A stretch of 49,816 bases of DNA from Flavobacteriaceae bacterium (GCA_030529185.1 JAUMXI010000009.1:1-49816), one strand, 5' to 3'; counted from the stretch's first letter, positions 7,317 to 16,360 are shown. Program-made: numbers and translations. Notes: generated by a model from the sequence alone, not told the origin.

Positions 7317-8112
7317 GCAAAGAGTGGTGTGTCTGTTTGGCACAGGAATAATTTTTGATAAAACCTTGAGCGTACTTCTTGATAATGATATTGAGGTGGT
7401 GGGGGTTTGCAATGCTAATAAGCATACAAAGAAAGTGGATTTTTCTTATTTGAAAATTGCTGTGAAAAAGTATGGTTATTGGAAGGTGTTTTTACAGATT
7501 TTGGGTCGATTTCTTTATAAGATTTTGAATGCAAGGAAGGATAAAGAAATTTTTAATCAAATTTATAATGATTTTGAAATTCAGGAAATTATAAAAACAA
7601 AAGGAGGTGGAATTTCTTATCATTCTACGACGGATTATGCTCATCCAGAGACTATTTCGTGGTTGAAAGAACAAAAAGCAGATATGTTTATTATTCATAC
7701 GGGATATTGGGTTGGTAAAAAAGTAAGAAACATAGTTGATGGAAAATGTTTGGGAGGTCATCCAGGGATTACCCCGACGTATAGAGGGGTGCATTCGCCT
7801 TTTTGGGCAGTGTATAATGATGATTGGGATAATATTGGATACAGTGTGTTTTGGGTAGATGGAGGAGTAGATACGGGAGATATTTTGGCACAAGGAAGAT
7901 TAAATCCAGAGAAAAACGATAGTTTTTTTACAATGAGCTGGAAAGGAATGGTTGGGATAGCAGAGCAACAAGCTAAAATCATAAAAAAGATTGAAAATGG
8001 AGAGGATTTGACGGTGAGGAAAGTGGGAGAAGTGAGTGAAGATACAAATTATACGCACCCTACAATTTTCCAGTATTTAAAATATATTTTTAAACAAAAT
8101 AGATTAAGATAA
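7300..8112 (+). CDS. Formyltransferase-domain protein with altered active site
   Basis: 270 residues with a formyltransferase N-terminal fold (methionyl-tRNA/GAR/sugar formyltransferase superfamily). The core is HPGITPTYRG (His154) followed by VDTGDIL with the catalytic-type Asp191. The usual triad is Asn-x-His ... Asp; here the Asn position is Gly152 (LGGHP), so the chemistry may differ or be impaired. It is too short and too divergent for the housekeeping Fmt, and its place inside a polysaccharide operon favours N-formylation of an amino sugar using N10-formyl-THF. It overlaps the deacetylase before it and shares one base (TAATG) with the SGNH gene after it. No aminotransferase for making an amino sugar is in the window. 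Confidence 0.75.
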   Translation: MKSPIKQRVVCLFGTGIIFDKTLSVLLDNDIEVVGVCNANKHTKKVDFSYLKIAVKKYGYWKVFLQILGRFLYKILNARKDKEIFNQIYNDFEIQEIIKTKGGGISYHSTTDYAHPETISWLKEQKADMFIIHTGYWVGKKVRNIVDGKCLGGHPGITPTYRGVHSPFWAVYNDDWDNIGYSVFWVDGGVDTGDILAQGRLNPEKNDSFFTMSWKGMVGIAEQQAKIIKKIENGEDLTVRKVGEVSEDTNYTHPTIFQYLKYIFKQNRLR

Positions 8113-8882
8113 TGAGAAGGATATTTTGGGTCATTATGGGCTTATTACTATCAGTATTATTTTATACGACTTATGATAAGTTTTCTATGGCTAAAGAATT
8201 TGATTATTATGAAGTAAAACATAAAGAAGATGGTATGCTTAAAATAGGAGTTGTGGGAGATAGCTGGACTTCTCGTTATCCGTTGGATTCTCTTTTAGAG
8301 AAAGGTTTGCGAGGAGAGGGAATAGAGGCGAAAGTTATAGGTGCGAGTTGTCCAGGAGGAACTTCAAAAGTAATTTATGAAAATTTATTTAAGCCAAAAG
8401 GAGAGGAATGTTCATCAAGGTTTGTTGTTGAGAGTTCACCGAATTATTGCATTGTGATAGCAGGAGTTAATGATAGTTTTAGAGGATTTGGTAAGGAGTT
8501 TTATGCAGGACATATGCTAAAAATCGTTGAAGCTTTGATGCACTATCAGATCAAACCCATTGTTTTTGAGATACCTAATTTTGGGATAGAGAGAAGCCAG
8601 ATTAGTAGACAGAAATTGAGTATATATAGAGATGATATTATATACACTATAAAAGGGGAAGACTTTAAGGATATAGAAAGTTATAGAATAGAGTTTAGAA
8701 AATTACTGAAAAGTAGAGGCTTGTTGGATAAGGTTATTTTAATCAATGATGAAAATCAAAATATTGATTATGATCAACATAAGGAAATGTATAGCGATGC
8801 TCTTCATTTGAATGAAAAAGGTTATGAAATATTGCTTGATATTATTGTAAAGAAATTAAAAGAAGAATTACAAACAAAATAG
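8112..8882 (+). CDS. SGNH/GDSL-type hydrolase, membrane-anchored
   Basis: 256 residues with an N-terminal hydrophobic anchor or uncleaved signal (about residues 3-19). The SGNH blocks are visible: GDSW (Ser51), an early conserved Gly, GVND (Asn120), and DALHL (Asp229, His232). Such enzymes are esterases, often removing or adding O-acetyl groups on polysaccharides. The anchor puts the catalytic part in the periplasm. Its start codon overlaps the formyltransferase-like stop codon, and a GT2 gene follows after five bases, so it belongs to the operon. Likely role: O-acyl editing of the exopolysaccharide; substrate unknown. Confidence 0.75.
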   Translation: MRRIFWVIMGLLLSVLFYTTYDKFSMAKEFDYYEVKHKEDGMLKIGVVGDSWTSRYPLDSLLEKGLRGEGIEAKVIGASCPGGTSKVIYENLFKPKGEECSSRFVVESSPNYCIVIAGVNDSFRGFGKEFYAGHMLKIVEALMHYQIKPIVFEIPNFGIERSQISRQKLSIYRDDIIYTIKGEDFKDIESYRIEFRKLLKSRGLLDKVILINDENQNIDYDQHKEMYSDALHLNEKGYEILLDIIVKKLKEELQTK

Positions 8883-8887
8883 TTTTG

Positions 8888-9877
8888 ATGAAAAAGGTAT
8901 CCATTATAGTTCCTGTTTATAATGTGGAGAATTACTTGGCAAAGTGTTTAGACTCTTTGGTTAATCAAACTTTGCAGGATATTGAGATTTTGGTTATCAA
9001 TGATGGAAGTCGGGATAATTCTCAAAGTATAATAGAAGAATTTCAAGCGAAATTTCCTCTGAAAATCCGTGCTTTTCAGAAAGAAAACGGAGGTTTGAGT
9101 GATGCGAGAAATTTTGGTTTGGATAGGGCGTGTGGCGAGTTTATTGGTTTTGTAGATAGTGATGACTATGTTTCTGAAACGATGTTTGAGGAAATGTATG
9201 CTTTGGCTAAAAAATATCGGGCGGAAATGGTGATTTGTAATCTTCAAAAGGTAGATGAGAAGGGGAATATTACCCAAAAATTAACTCAAATTCCTAATAT
9301 GCCGGAGAAAATCAATTTGGAAGAGCATTTTTCGGTGTTTTCAGATTTGAGTTATTTTGCTTGTAATAAGTTGTTTAAAAGAGAACTTTTTGAAAATAAA
9401 AGATTTAAGAAAGGAGTTCATTTTGAAGATATTCAGCTCATACCACAGCTTTTGTTGGAGTGTAATGTTTTGGCTCATACGCAAAATTATCATTATCAAT
9501 ATTTAGAGCGAACGGATTCTATTACGAAAACCCATACAGAGAAGGGGTTGCATATTTTAAGAGCGGTAGAAGAGGTGGAAGAAGCTTTGAAAAAGTCAAA
9601 ATACGCCGATAGGAAGGAAGAATTAGAAAACTTTTGGATATTTGAAGGAGTTTATTCTTTTTTGGCGTATTTGGCGTATGTGAAAGATGATGGGCTTTAT
9701 CAGAAAATGTCTTCTGAGTTTAAAAGTATTATTGCAAAAAAAAACATATCTATTTCAAAAATATTGAAATATAAAAGATTTAATCAAAATTATCTATTAT
9801 CTTTGTCTTTGAAAAAACAAATATATTATTTGTTGTATTTTTTTGGTCAGGAATGGCTTTTAAGAAAAATACTTTAA
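8888..9877 (+). CDS. Glycosyltransferase family 2
   Basis: 329 residues with a GT-A fold: VSIIVPVYNVENYL at the N-terminus, INDGSRDNS for nucleotide binding, GLSDARNFG, and the metal motif FVDSDDYV. It transfers a sugar from a nucleotide donor during repeat-unit assembly on the cytoplasmic face of the membrane; the C-terminal part has no strong membrane span. The ATG at 8888 is preferred to the TTG one codon earlier. A nine-A run at 9736-9744 inside the gene is a slippage-prone site. It is the only glycosyltransferase of this type in the operon, so the repeat unit may be short, or other enzymes come from elsewhere. Confidence 0.9.
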   Translation: MKKVSIIVPVYNVENYLAKCLDSLVNQTLQDIEILVINDGSRDNSQSIIEEFQAKFPLKIRAFQKENGGLSDARNFGLDRACGEFIGFVDSDDYVSETMFEEMYALAKKYRAEMVICNLQKVDEKGNITQKLTQIPNMPEKINLEEHFSVFSDLSYFACNKLFKRELFENKRFKKGVHFEDIQLIPQLLLECNVLAHTQNYHYQYLERTDSITKTHTEKGLHILRAVEEVEEALKKSKYADRKEELENFWIFEGVYSFLAYLAYVKDDGLYQKMSSEFKSIIAKKNISISKILKYKRFNQNYLLSLSLKKQIYYLLYFFGQEWLLRKIL

Positions 9878-9887
9878 AATAAAACGC

Positions 9888-10991
9888 ATGATAGTATTTC
9901 TACATCCTGTTTTTACGGCAGTTTTTATAGCTCTTATGGTGTATAGCTTTTTAGAGGTGAATCACGATAGAAGCTATAAGTCTGCTTGGTGGGTGGTGGG
10001 TTTTATGATATTTCTATTAGGTTTTAGAGATTGGGCAGGAGCAGATTATGGTGTGTATGCGAGGTTATTTGAGTATTACGGAAAGATGCCATATGCTTTT
10101 GTTTTTAATAAAGACATTGTAGAAATGGAATGGCTTTATGTGTTGTTGGGTAAGGTAATATACGATGCGAAACTTCCTTTTTTTATTTATACTTTTATTA
10201 TAGCCTTGATAGCCCTGATTTCTAAATACATGACTTTTGAGAAGGTTGTGTATTATCCTGCGATGGCAATGCTATTGTATATGATTCCTACTTATTTTAT
10301 TGCAGATGGTGGGCAGATGAGGCAAGGGGTTGCTATGGGGCTTTTAATGTTGTCTTTCTTGTATATAAGAGAGAGACGATTGTTGATGTTCCTTTTCGTA
10401 ATATATATGGCCATGGGATTTCATAAATCGGCGTTTGTTTTTATTTTCGCTTATTGGATAGCCATAATTCCATTAAACCCTACAAGGATATTGCTGTTGA
10501 TTTTAATCAGTGTTATTTTGTCTCCGTTTCAGGTGTATAGCTATATATCTTTGTTAGACTCTATTGCACCGGAAGAGGTGTATGAGGGGTTTCAGTCCTA
10601 TGAAACAATAGAAGAGGCGAATAAAAGTAGTGTCAAGTTGTATGATTTAATAAGTATTTTTTACACCTATTTTTTGGTAGTTTATAATAAGGAAGCTTGT
10701 GAAAGGATTCCGTATTATGAGTATATGAGAAATATAAGCGTTGTAGGGATTTGCATGTATTTTATATTTAGAGGGAGTCCTATTTTTTCTTCGAGATTAT
10801 CCATAAATTATTTTATATTTATGATAATGGTTCTGCCTAGTATTGTTGCGGCAGTTCAGAAGCCTTCTTTAAAGAAAGGTTTGCATCTTGTAATTATGGG
10901 ATTTATAGTATTTTATTATTTTGTATTTGCTTATATGCAAGGTGTTAAATTGGGATATACTTGGGAGGGATATGGAAATTATTTTTGGTAA
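9888..10991 (+). CDS. EpsG/Wzy-like polysaccharide polymerase, multi-spanning membrane protein
   Basis: 367 residues, mostly hydrophobic with about ten predicted membrane spans. The motif FRDWAGADYGVYARLFEYYG after the second span resembles the R-x-x-G-x-DY pattern of EpsG-family and Wzy-type polymerases. It probably joins lipid-linked repeat units in the periplasm. It starts ten bases after the GT2 gene and is followed six bases later by the initiating phosphosugar transferase gene. Wzy-type proteins diverge strongly, so the class is supported but the linkage formed is unknown. No Wzx flippase gene is found in the operon. Confidence 0.8.
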   Translation: MIVFLHPVFTAVFIALMVYSFLEVNHDRSYKSAWWVVGFMIFLLGFRDWAGADYGVYARLFEYYGKMPYAFVFNKDIVEMEWLYVLLGKVIYDAKLPFFIYTFIIALIALISKYMTFEKVVYYPAMAMLLYMIPTYFIADGGQMRQGVAMGLLMLSFLYIRERRLLMFLFVIYMAMGFHKSAFVFIFAYWIAIIPLNPTRILLLILISVILSPFQVYSYISLLDSIAPEEVYEGFQSYETIEEANKSSVKLYDLISIFYTYFLVVYNKEACERIPYYEYMRNISVVGICMYFIFRGSPIFSSRLSINYFIFMIMVLPSIVAAVQKPSLKKGLHLVIMGFIVFYYFVFAYMQGVKLGYTWEGYGNYFW

Positions 10992-10997
10992 AAAGAA

Positions 10998-12101
10998 ATG
11001 AGTGAGTTAGAATTATTTTTTAAATCAAAAGAGTTTTTTGAGGCTAAATTGTTCCTTGTTTTTGTGTTATCAGGAGTGATAAGTTATCTTACTATTCCTA
11101 TAATTTTGAAAATTTCTAAAAGGAAGAATTTATTGGATATTCCCAAGGAGAGAAGTTCTCATGATAGACATGTGTCTAATCTAGGGGGTGTGGCTTTGTT
11201 TTATAGTATAGGCATTTGTTCTCCTATTTTTGCATACGAGTTATTTGAGAGTTATCAATTTTTATTTCCTGCTTTGGTGATTCTGTTGTATGTGGGGGTA
11301 ATGGATGATATTATGGAAGTAAAGCCTTATGCTAAACTCATTGCACAGATTCTTGTCGCTGTTTTGATGGTTATAGGCTCTGATGTCAGAATCAAGAGTT
11401 TTTCGGGGATTTTCGGTATTTACGAGCTGAATTATTGGGTGAGTGTAGTGATGAGTATATTTACTTTTATTATTATGATTAATGCTTTTAACTTAATAGA
11501 CGGAATTGATGGTCTTGCGGGGGTGTTTTCTGTTATTTGTTGTATGTTTTTCGGATTGAGTTATTATCGTTTAGGAGAGCAGAATTATCCTATGGTGGTG
11601 CTTTGTGTTGTGATTATAGGAGCTTTACTGAGTTTTCTCTATTATAATTTATCAGAAGTAAAATCACGGAAGATTTTTATGGGAGATACAGGCTCTATGT
11701 CGATTGGTTTTTTATTGGTGTTTACAGCCTTTTATTTTATGGATATATTTGCAGTGAAAGAAAATGAAGTTTCCTTTTATTATCTTAGCTCAGCACCTGT
11801 TATTGCATTTTCAGTTTTGATAGTTCCTATTATGGATACATTGAGCGTTATTATTATAAGATTGGTCAATAAGCGTTCTCCAATGAAAGCGGATAGGAAT
11901 CATATTCATCATAGATTATTAAAATTAGGATTGACGCATAAAAAGGCAACATTTTATATTGCGGTATATTATGTTTTTACGATAATGATTACCTATTTTT
12001 TGAGGCATTTGGAGGTTAATTTGCTCTTTTTGATAGTCTTGTGTTTAGGGTTTTTAGGTGTATTTTCACCGAATATTATTATGAAGTATAATAAAAAATA
12101 G
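10998..12101 (+). CDS. MraY/WecA-family undecaprenyl-phosphate sugar-1-phosphate transferase
   Basis: 367 residues with about ten membrane spans and the family motifs: MDDIMEV on a cytoplasmic loop, NAFNLIDGIDGLAG, MGDTGSM, and the terminal HIHHRLLKLG box typical of WecA-like rather than MraY enzymes. It loads a HexNAc-1-phosphate onto undecaprenyl phosphate and so starts the polysaccharide repeat unit at the inner membrane. Its position between the Wzy-like and Wza-like genes supports a role in this exopolysaccharide. Sugar specificity (GlcNAc or another HexNAc) cannot be decided from sequence alone. Confidence 0.9.
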   Translation: MSELELFFKSKEFFEAKLFLVFVLSGVISYLTIPIILKISKRKNLLDIPKERSSHDRHVSNLGGVALFYSIGICSPIFAYELFESYQFLFPALVILLYVGVMDDIMEVKPYAKLIAQILVAVLMVIGSDVRIKSFSGIFGIYELNYWVSVVMSIFTFIIMINAFNLIDGIDGLAGVFSVICCMFFGLSYYRLGEQNYPMVVLCVVIIGALLSFLYYNLSEVKSRKIFMGDTGSMSIGFLLVFTAFYFMDIFAVKENEVSFYYLSSAPVIAFSVLIVPIMDTLSVIIIRLVNKRSPMKADRNHIHHRLLKLGLTHKKATFYIAVYYVFTIMITYFLRHLEVNLLFLIVLCLGFLGVFSPNIIMKYNKK

Positions 12102-12133
12102 TATTTTTGTAAAATAATTGAAATAAAGAATCA

Positions 12134-12991
12134 ATGAAAAATAATACCTTTTTTGCATTATTGTTGATGTTAATTCTTTCTTCTTGCATTGGAACAAAGG
12201 ATATAAAATATCTACAAGCAAATGAAAACTTAGAAATTAACTCCGAAGGTTTAGTGTCTTATAATATACCTACTTATAGGGTGACGAGAAATGATATATT
12301 AACTTTAAATATCGTGACCACGCCAAAAGGAGATGCCGCTCAGTTTTATTCGGCATATAACACATCAAGCGGAAGAAACTCAAATGTAAATCATAATACA
12401 GGTGGCAATATTTCAGGGGGTAATATTTCAGGGGGAAATGGTAATTTTTATTTTAATGGATTGAAAGTAGATTCTAAGGGAGATATTTATGTTTTTGGTA
12501 TTGGTTTTGTGAAGGCAGAGGGGAGAACCTTGGAAGATATTTCTAATGAAATTCAAACCAAAGTGAATAAAAATTTTGTAGAAGGAAAATCAGAAGTAAG
12601 GCTCAATATAGATGGTATAAGATACTATGTGCTGGGAGATATAGAAAGTGTAGGAATAACAGGTGAAAAAGTGGTGTATAAAAACACCCTTAGTATTACT
12701 GAGGCTCTTGCACTTAATGGAGGATTAAATAGAACAGTAGATAGAAAAAACATTCGCCTCCACAGAAAATTTCCTGAAGGAATAAAAATAGTGACTTTGG
12801 ATTTAACTCGTGAGGATATTATGAACTCTCCATATTATTGGGTTCAAAATGGAGATGAGTTTTATCTCAATACAAGAAGTAGAAACCTGCACGGATTTGG
12901 AAAAGAGCCCTTGCAGACACTTACAACAGGGGTTTCTGTGGTCACAACAGCATTATCTATTTATTTATTACTTACAAGAACTTTTAAATGA
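12134..12991 (+). CDS. Wza/BexD-like polysaccharide export lipoprotein
   Basis: 285 residues. The lipoprotein signal ends LILSSC with the lipidated cysteine at 18. A polysaccharide biosynthesis/export domain (YRVTRNDILTLNI ... GDIYVFGIGFVKAEGRTLEDI) is followed by a SLBB-like segment (YYVLGDIESVG ... SITEALALNGGL). This is the outer-membrane export channel partner of Wzc. A Gly/Asn/Ser-rich insert in the middle (about residues 84-103) contains two 15-bp DNA repeats encoding NISGG. The C-terminus has a hydrophobic segment (VSVVTTALSIYLLL) that could be a membrane helix. It overlaps wzc by four bases (ATGA), so the two are translated together. Confidence 0.92.
   Translation: MKNNTFFALLLMLILSSCIGTKDIKYLQANENLEINSEGLVSYNIPTYRVTRNDILTLNIVTTPKGDAAQFYSAYNTSSGRNSNVNHNTGGNISGGNISGGNGNFYFNGLKVDSKGDIYVFGIGFVKAEGRTLEDISNEIQTKVNKNFVEGKSEVRLNIDGIRYYVLGDIESVGITGEKVVYKNTLSITEALALNGGLNRTVDRKNIRLHRKFPEGIKIVTLDLTREDIMNSPYYWVQNGDEFYLNTRSRNLHGFGKEPLQTLTTGVSVVTTALSIYLLLTRTFK
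12404..12433 (+). repeat. Two 15-bp tandem repeats inside the export lipoprotein gene
   Basis: Two consecutive copies of GG-N-AATATTTCAGGG encode NISGG NISGG within a Gly/Asn-rich linker. The unit is a multiple of three, so copy-number change keeps the frame and only alters linker length. Confidence 0.8.
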
Positions 12992-15435
12992 TACCGACAA
13001 GCAATAAACAACCAGAAGTCAGCGTGAGGGAAAAAGAAAAAATGGGTTCCTTTGACTTATTTAGCATAGAAAATTTTATACGCAGAGTTATTCGAAATTG
13101 GTATTGGTTTGTAGCATTAGGAATCATAGGCTATGTTATTTCTTATGTGTATAATAGATACTATGTTCAGAGAATATATGCCTCAAACTTATCGTTAAGT
13201 GTTTCTAATAATACGGCGAGTTATTTCACGCCCAATCAGTCTATTAACTTTATATGGGGGCAAGGAGGCAATCAAGATGGGGTCTTTCTAAAAAAAATGC
13301 TTCTATCTCGTAGTCATAATGAGTATTTAGTACAAAAATTAAACCTATTTGTAGATTATTCCACAAAAGGTATAGTGAAGAAAACTCATTTGGATAAGCA
13401 TGATTCTCCTGTGTTTATAGAGGTGGATAAAAATTATTTACAGCAAGTAAATTACCCTATCACCCTACTTCCGCAAGGCAATGGTAAATATGAAGTAGTG
13501 CTACCCGAAGACGGACACTCTACCAGCCTATATAATTATCGTACTGAAGCCTTTGAGGTTATTTCTAAAGAATATAATCGTCCTGCTAATAAGGTCGTAT
13601 CCCTAAATCAATGGTATCAAACACCTAATTTAAGATTTAGATTAATTGGCAACCCCAATGGAAGTGGAGATTTGGAGAATATCATCATAACCCTTAAAAC
13701 CATTAACGAAACGGTACAAGAGATAGTGTCTAATATCTCAATAGAATTTGATAAAGAATTGTCTTCCGTGATGATCATCACAAAAAGAGGTTATAATTTA
13801 AAAGGTACGGTGAATTTTCTTAACCAAACTGTAGGAGAGCTTATTGAAAAAAGAAAAGAAGACCAAAGCTTAGTAGATAGAAATACGCTAAAATATATTA
13901 ATAACAACCTTGATATTATCCGAAGAAAATTAGATTCAAGTGCAGCAAATCTAAATGTGTTGAAAATCAATAAAAAACTTTTTGATGTAAAAGGTAAAGA
14001 TGTTTCATTATTAAAGAAAATAGAAGAGCTAGAAGCTAAAAAAGCAGAAATAATATCTAAACAAAATTCATTAAATGTTATTAGAAACTCTGTGAATAAA
14101 AATTTGGATAACATGATTAATCCAAATATCGCAGGAATAGAGGATGGAGGATTTAACGCTTCAATATCAGAATTGAAAGCACTTTATGAAAAAAGAATAG
14201 AGTTAGCATCTATCTACACGCCTAATTCAGAGCCAATGAGAGAAATCAATAGGCTAATTAGAGAAGCAAGAGGTAATTCTTTCGGAAAATTGAATGAGTA
14301 TTCGGCTTCTTTTTTAAGAGAATTGGCAAAAATCAACCAAGATATTGCAGAAGTAGAAAGGGAGCTAACTACATTTCCTCAAGACCAAAGGGCTTATATG
14401 GATGTGGATAGAGAGTATAAAATTATAGAATCAACTTATAACGCATTACTCTCAAAACAAGCCGAAACTCAGATTCGTCTCGCTACAAGCAAATCTGATC
14501 TAACGATCATAGACCCAGCGAAGAATTTAGGGCAAGGGCCTATAGGACCAAATATCAATCTATTAAAATATGGAATCATATTTGTTTTAATGTGTATCCC
14601 ACTGCTGTATATCTTCATAGGAGAGCTATTGGATACCAAGATTAGATCAATTAAAGAACTTGTAAGTGCAGTGAAAATCCCGTTGCTAGGGGTAATAGGT
14701 AAAAGCAGTCATGAAAATAATCTTACTGTTTTAGAACAGCCAAAATCCTCTATATCCGAATCGTTTAGAGGGATTCGTGCGAATCTTAGGTTTTTATACA
14801 AAGAAGATGGTAAAAGCAAAGTGTTGCTAGTGACCTCTTCCGTTGGAGGCGAAGGCAAAACCTATTCTTCCATTAATATTGCTTCCGTGTTAGGACTAAG
14901 TGGGAAGAAAACTATTCTATTAGGAATGGATTTAAGAAAACCAAAAATCTTTGGAGATTTCAAAATGAATAATAAATATGGAATTTCTAACTACCTTTCA
15001 GGAGATGTAGAAATATCACAAATCATCAATAAAACTACCATTCCTACTTTAGATGTGGCAACTTCTGGTCCCATCCCACCAAATCCCTCAGAATTATTAA
15101 TGAGTGATAAAAATAAGGAGTTTATTGAGGAATTGAAAAAGGAATATGATTTTATTGTGATTGACTCTCCGCCAGTAGGACTTGTAGCAGATTCATTTGA
15201 ATTGATGAAATTGTCCGATGCGAATATTTATGTCGTAAGACACGAATATACCGAAAAGTATATGCTAAAAATGATAGCTGAAAAATACCATTCGGGAGAA
15301 GTGAGTAGCATAGGAATTATATATAACGATTATATTGCTAAACAAGGCTATGGTTACTTTGAAGAAGATAAAAACTATCAAGAGCCTTTCTTGATTAGGC
15401 TGAGGAATAAAGTAAAAGCAATATTTAGAAAATAG
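12988..15435 (+). CDS. Wzc-like chain-length determinant / BY-kinase
   Basis: 815 residues. An N-terminal Wzz domain has a first membrane span at about residues 35-52. A long periplasmic coiled coil and a second span (YGIIFVLMCIPLLYIFIG) follow, then a cytoplasmic bacterial tyrosine kinase domain. Kinase motifs: Walker A GGEGKT (Lys624), Walker A' GMDLRKP (Asp648), Walker B VIDSPP (Asp726). The last 45 residues hold a tyrosine cluster (YNDYIAKQGYGYFEEDKNY) for autophosphorylation. It controls chain length and drives export together with the Wza-like protein encoded just upstream. It is the last gene of the operon, followed by a strong terminator. No dedicated low-molecular-weight tyrosine phosphatase gene is seen nearby. 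Confidence 0.94.
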   Translation: MIPTSNKQPEVSVREKEKMGSFDLFSIENFIRRVIRNWYWFVALGIIGYVISYVYNRYYVQRIYASNLSLSVSNNTASYFTPNQSINFIWGQGGNQDGVFLKKMLLSRSHNEYLVQKLNLFVDYSTKGIVKKTHLDKHDSPVFIEVDKNYLQQVNYPITLLPQGNGKYEVVLPEDGHSTSLYNYRTEAFEVISKEYNRPANKVVSLNQWYQTPNLRFRLIGNPNGSGDLENIIITLKTINETVQEIVSNISIEFDKELSSVMIITKRGYNLKGTVNFLNQTVGELIEKRKEDQSLVDRNTLKYINNNLDIIRRKLDSSAANLNVLKINKKLFDVKGKDVSLLKKIEELEAKKAEIISKQNSLNVIRNSVNKNLDNMINPNIAGIEDGGFNASISELKALYEKRIELASIYTPNSEPMREINRLIREARGNSFGKLNEYSASFLRELAKINQDIAEVERELTTFPQDQRAYMDVDREYKIIESTYNALLSKQAETQIRLATSKSDLTIIDPAKNLGQGPIGPNINLLKYGIIFVLMCIPLLYIFIGELLDTKIRSIKELVSAVKIPLLGVIGKSSHENNLTVLEQPKSSISESFRGIRANLRFLYKEDGKSKVLLVTSSVGGEGKTYSSINIASVLGLSGKKTILLGMDLRKPKIFGDFKMNNKYGISNYLSGDVEISQIINKTTIPTLDVATSGPIPPNPSELLMSDKNKEFIEELKKEYDFIVIDSPPVGLVADSFELMKLSDANIYVVRHEYTEKYMLKMIAEKYHSGEVSSIGIIYNDYIAKQGYGYFEEDKNYQEPFLIRLRNKVKAIFRK

Positions 15436-15443
15436 ACGCAATT

Positions 15444-15475
15444 AAAAAGCATATAGAAATCCTATATGCTTTTTT
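15444..15475. terminator. Bidirectional terminator between wzc-like gene and DUF2797 gene
   Basis: A 13-bp perfect stem AAAAAGCATATAG / CTATATGCTTTTT with a five-base loop, with T runs in both directions. It serves two convergent genes. Confidence 0.9.
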
Positions 15476-15477
15476 GA

Positions 15478-16269
15478 TTATGATATTTCCCATTCTATCA
15501 AGTAGCCTTCGTGGTTTCTTATATTGATGAAGTTGCCATCATCAAAGCAGAGGTATTGTCCCTTAATTCCTTTTAAAATTCCCTCAAATTCGGGTTGTTT
15601 TTCTAATGTAAAAGCACTGATTTTTTCAGGGGTAGTGTAGGGAAATTTTAATTGTCTAATATGTTCATTTTTCAGAATAAAAGGCAAACTGTTTTCAGGG
15701 AAATGATGGGAAATTTGTTGGCTAAACTCAATCAAATCAATCTCTTCTCTCTCATCTTGTAGCATCTTTCGCCAATTGGTTTTATCAGCGATGTGTTTTT
15801 TCAGTTCAACTTCTATCACCCCTGCTTCGTAGCGGTTTTCAGTCCTTGCAATAGGTAGGGCGAGAGTTGCTCCTTGGTCTATCCATCGGGTAGGGATTTG
15901 GCTTTCGCGAGTAACACCAACTTTTACTTCGCCAGTATAAGCCAAATACACAATATGCGGTTGAAGTTGAATTTGTTTTTCTATTTCCAAATCTCTTTCG
16001 CCAATGCCTAAGTGGGCAGTGGAAAGTTCTGGTTTTAAAATAGTTTCACTGGCGTATGGACTTTCAAAAAAACATTTTTTACAAAATCCCATTCGGAATA
16101 TGGGCGAGTTTTCATCACACTCTATGCATTGATAACCGGTGTGTTTTATTCTGATTTTCTTCTCAAATAATTGATTAACATGAATTAAATCATTAGAAAG
16201 ATTGAGGTAATATTGTATAGGTGCTCCCCATTGTGTGAGCATTTTTCGCAATTGTCCTTTAAAAAGCAT
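15478..16269 (-). CDS. DUF2797 family protein
   Basis: 263 residues. The N-terminal part has two Cys-x-x-Cys pairs (CIEC and CKKC) that could bind a metal. The C-terminal part has VYLAYTGEVKVGVTRESQI followed by PTRWIDQGA, the signature I associate with DUF2797; this segment is GIY-YIG-like in pattern, though nuclease activity is not established. Function is unknown. It stands alone, convergent with the polysaccharide operon, and shares the bidirectional terminator with it. The ATG at 16269 is preceded by AT-rich DNA without a clear TAnnTTTG element. Confidence 0.8.
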   Translation of the reverse strand: MLFKGQLRKMLTQWGAPIQYYLNLSNDLIHVNQLFEKKIRIKHTGYQCIECDENSPIFRMGFCKKCFFESPYASETILKPELSTAHLGIGERDLEIEKQIQLQPHIVYLAYTGEVKVGVTRESQIPTRWIDQGATLALPIARTENRYEAGVIEVELKKHIADKTNWRKMLQDEREEIDLIEFSQQISHHFPENSLPFILKNEHIRQLKFPYTTPEKISAFTLEKQPEFEGILKGIKGQYLCFDDGNFINIRNHEGYLIEWEIS

Positions 16270-16309
16270 ATATTTTTAAATTTGCGTAAAAATAAGAAAA
16301 TTAATTTAC

Positions 16310-16340
16310 TTGGTGTTTTGAAATAGGCTTCTTATATTTG
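16310..16340 (+). promoter_or_regulatory. Promoter of the epimerase gene
   Basis: TTGG at 16310-16313, 19 bases, TATATTTG at 16333-16340. Transcription starting about 5-7 bases later would begin after the GTG at 16340 and the ATG at 16343, which favours the ATG at 16361 as the true start. Confidence 0.65.
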
Positions 16341-16360
16341 TGATGTTTAAAATAAAGAAA

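Noticed and set aside
8885-8887. TTG as start of the GT2 gene in the polysaccharide operon
   Set aside because: An ATG follows immediately and fits the usual MKKVSIIVPVYN start.
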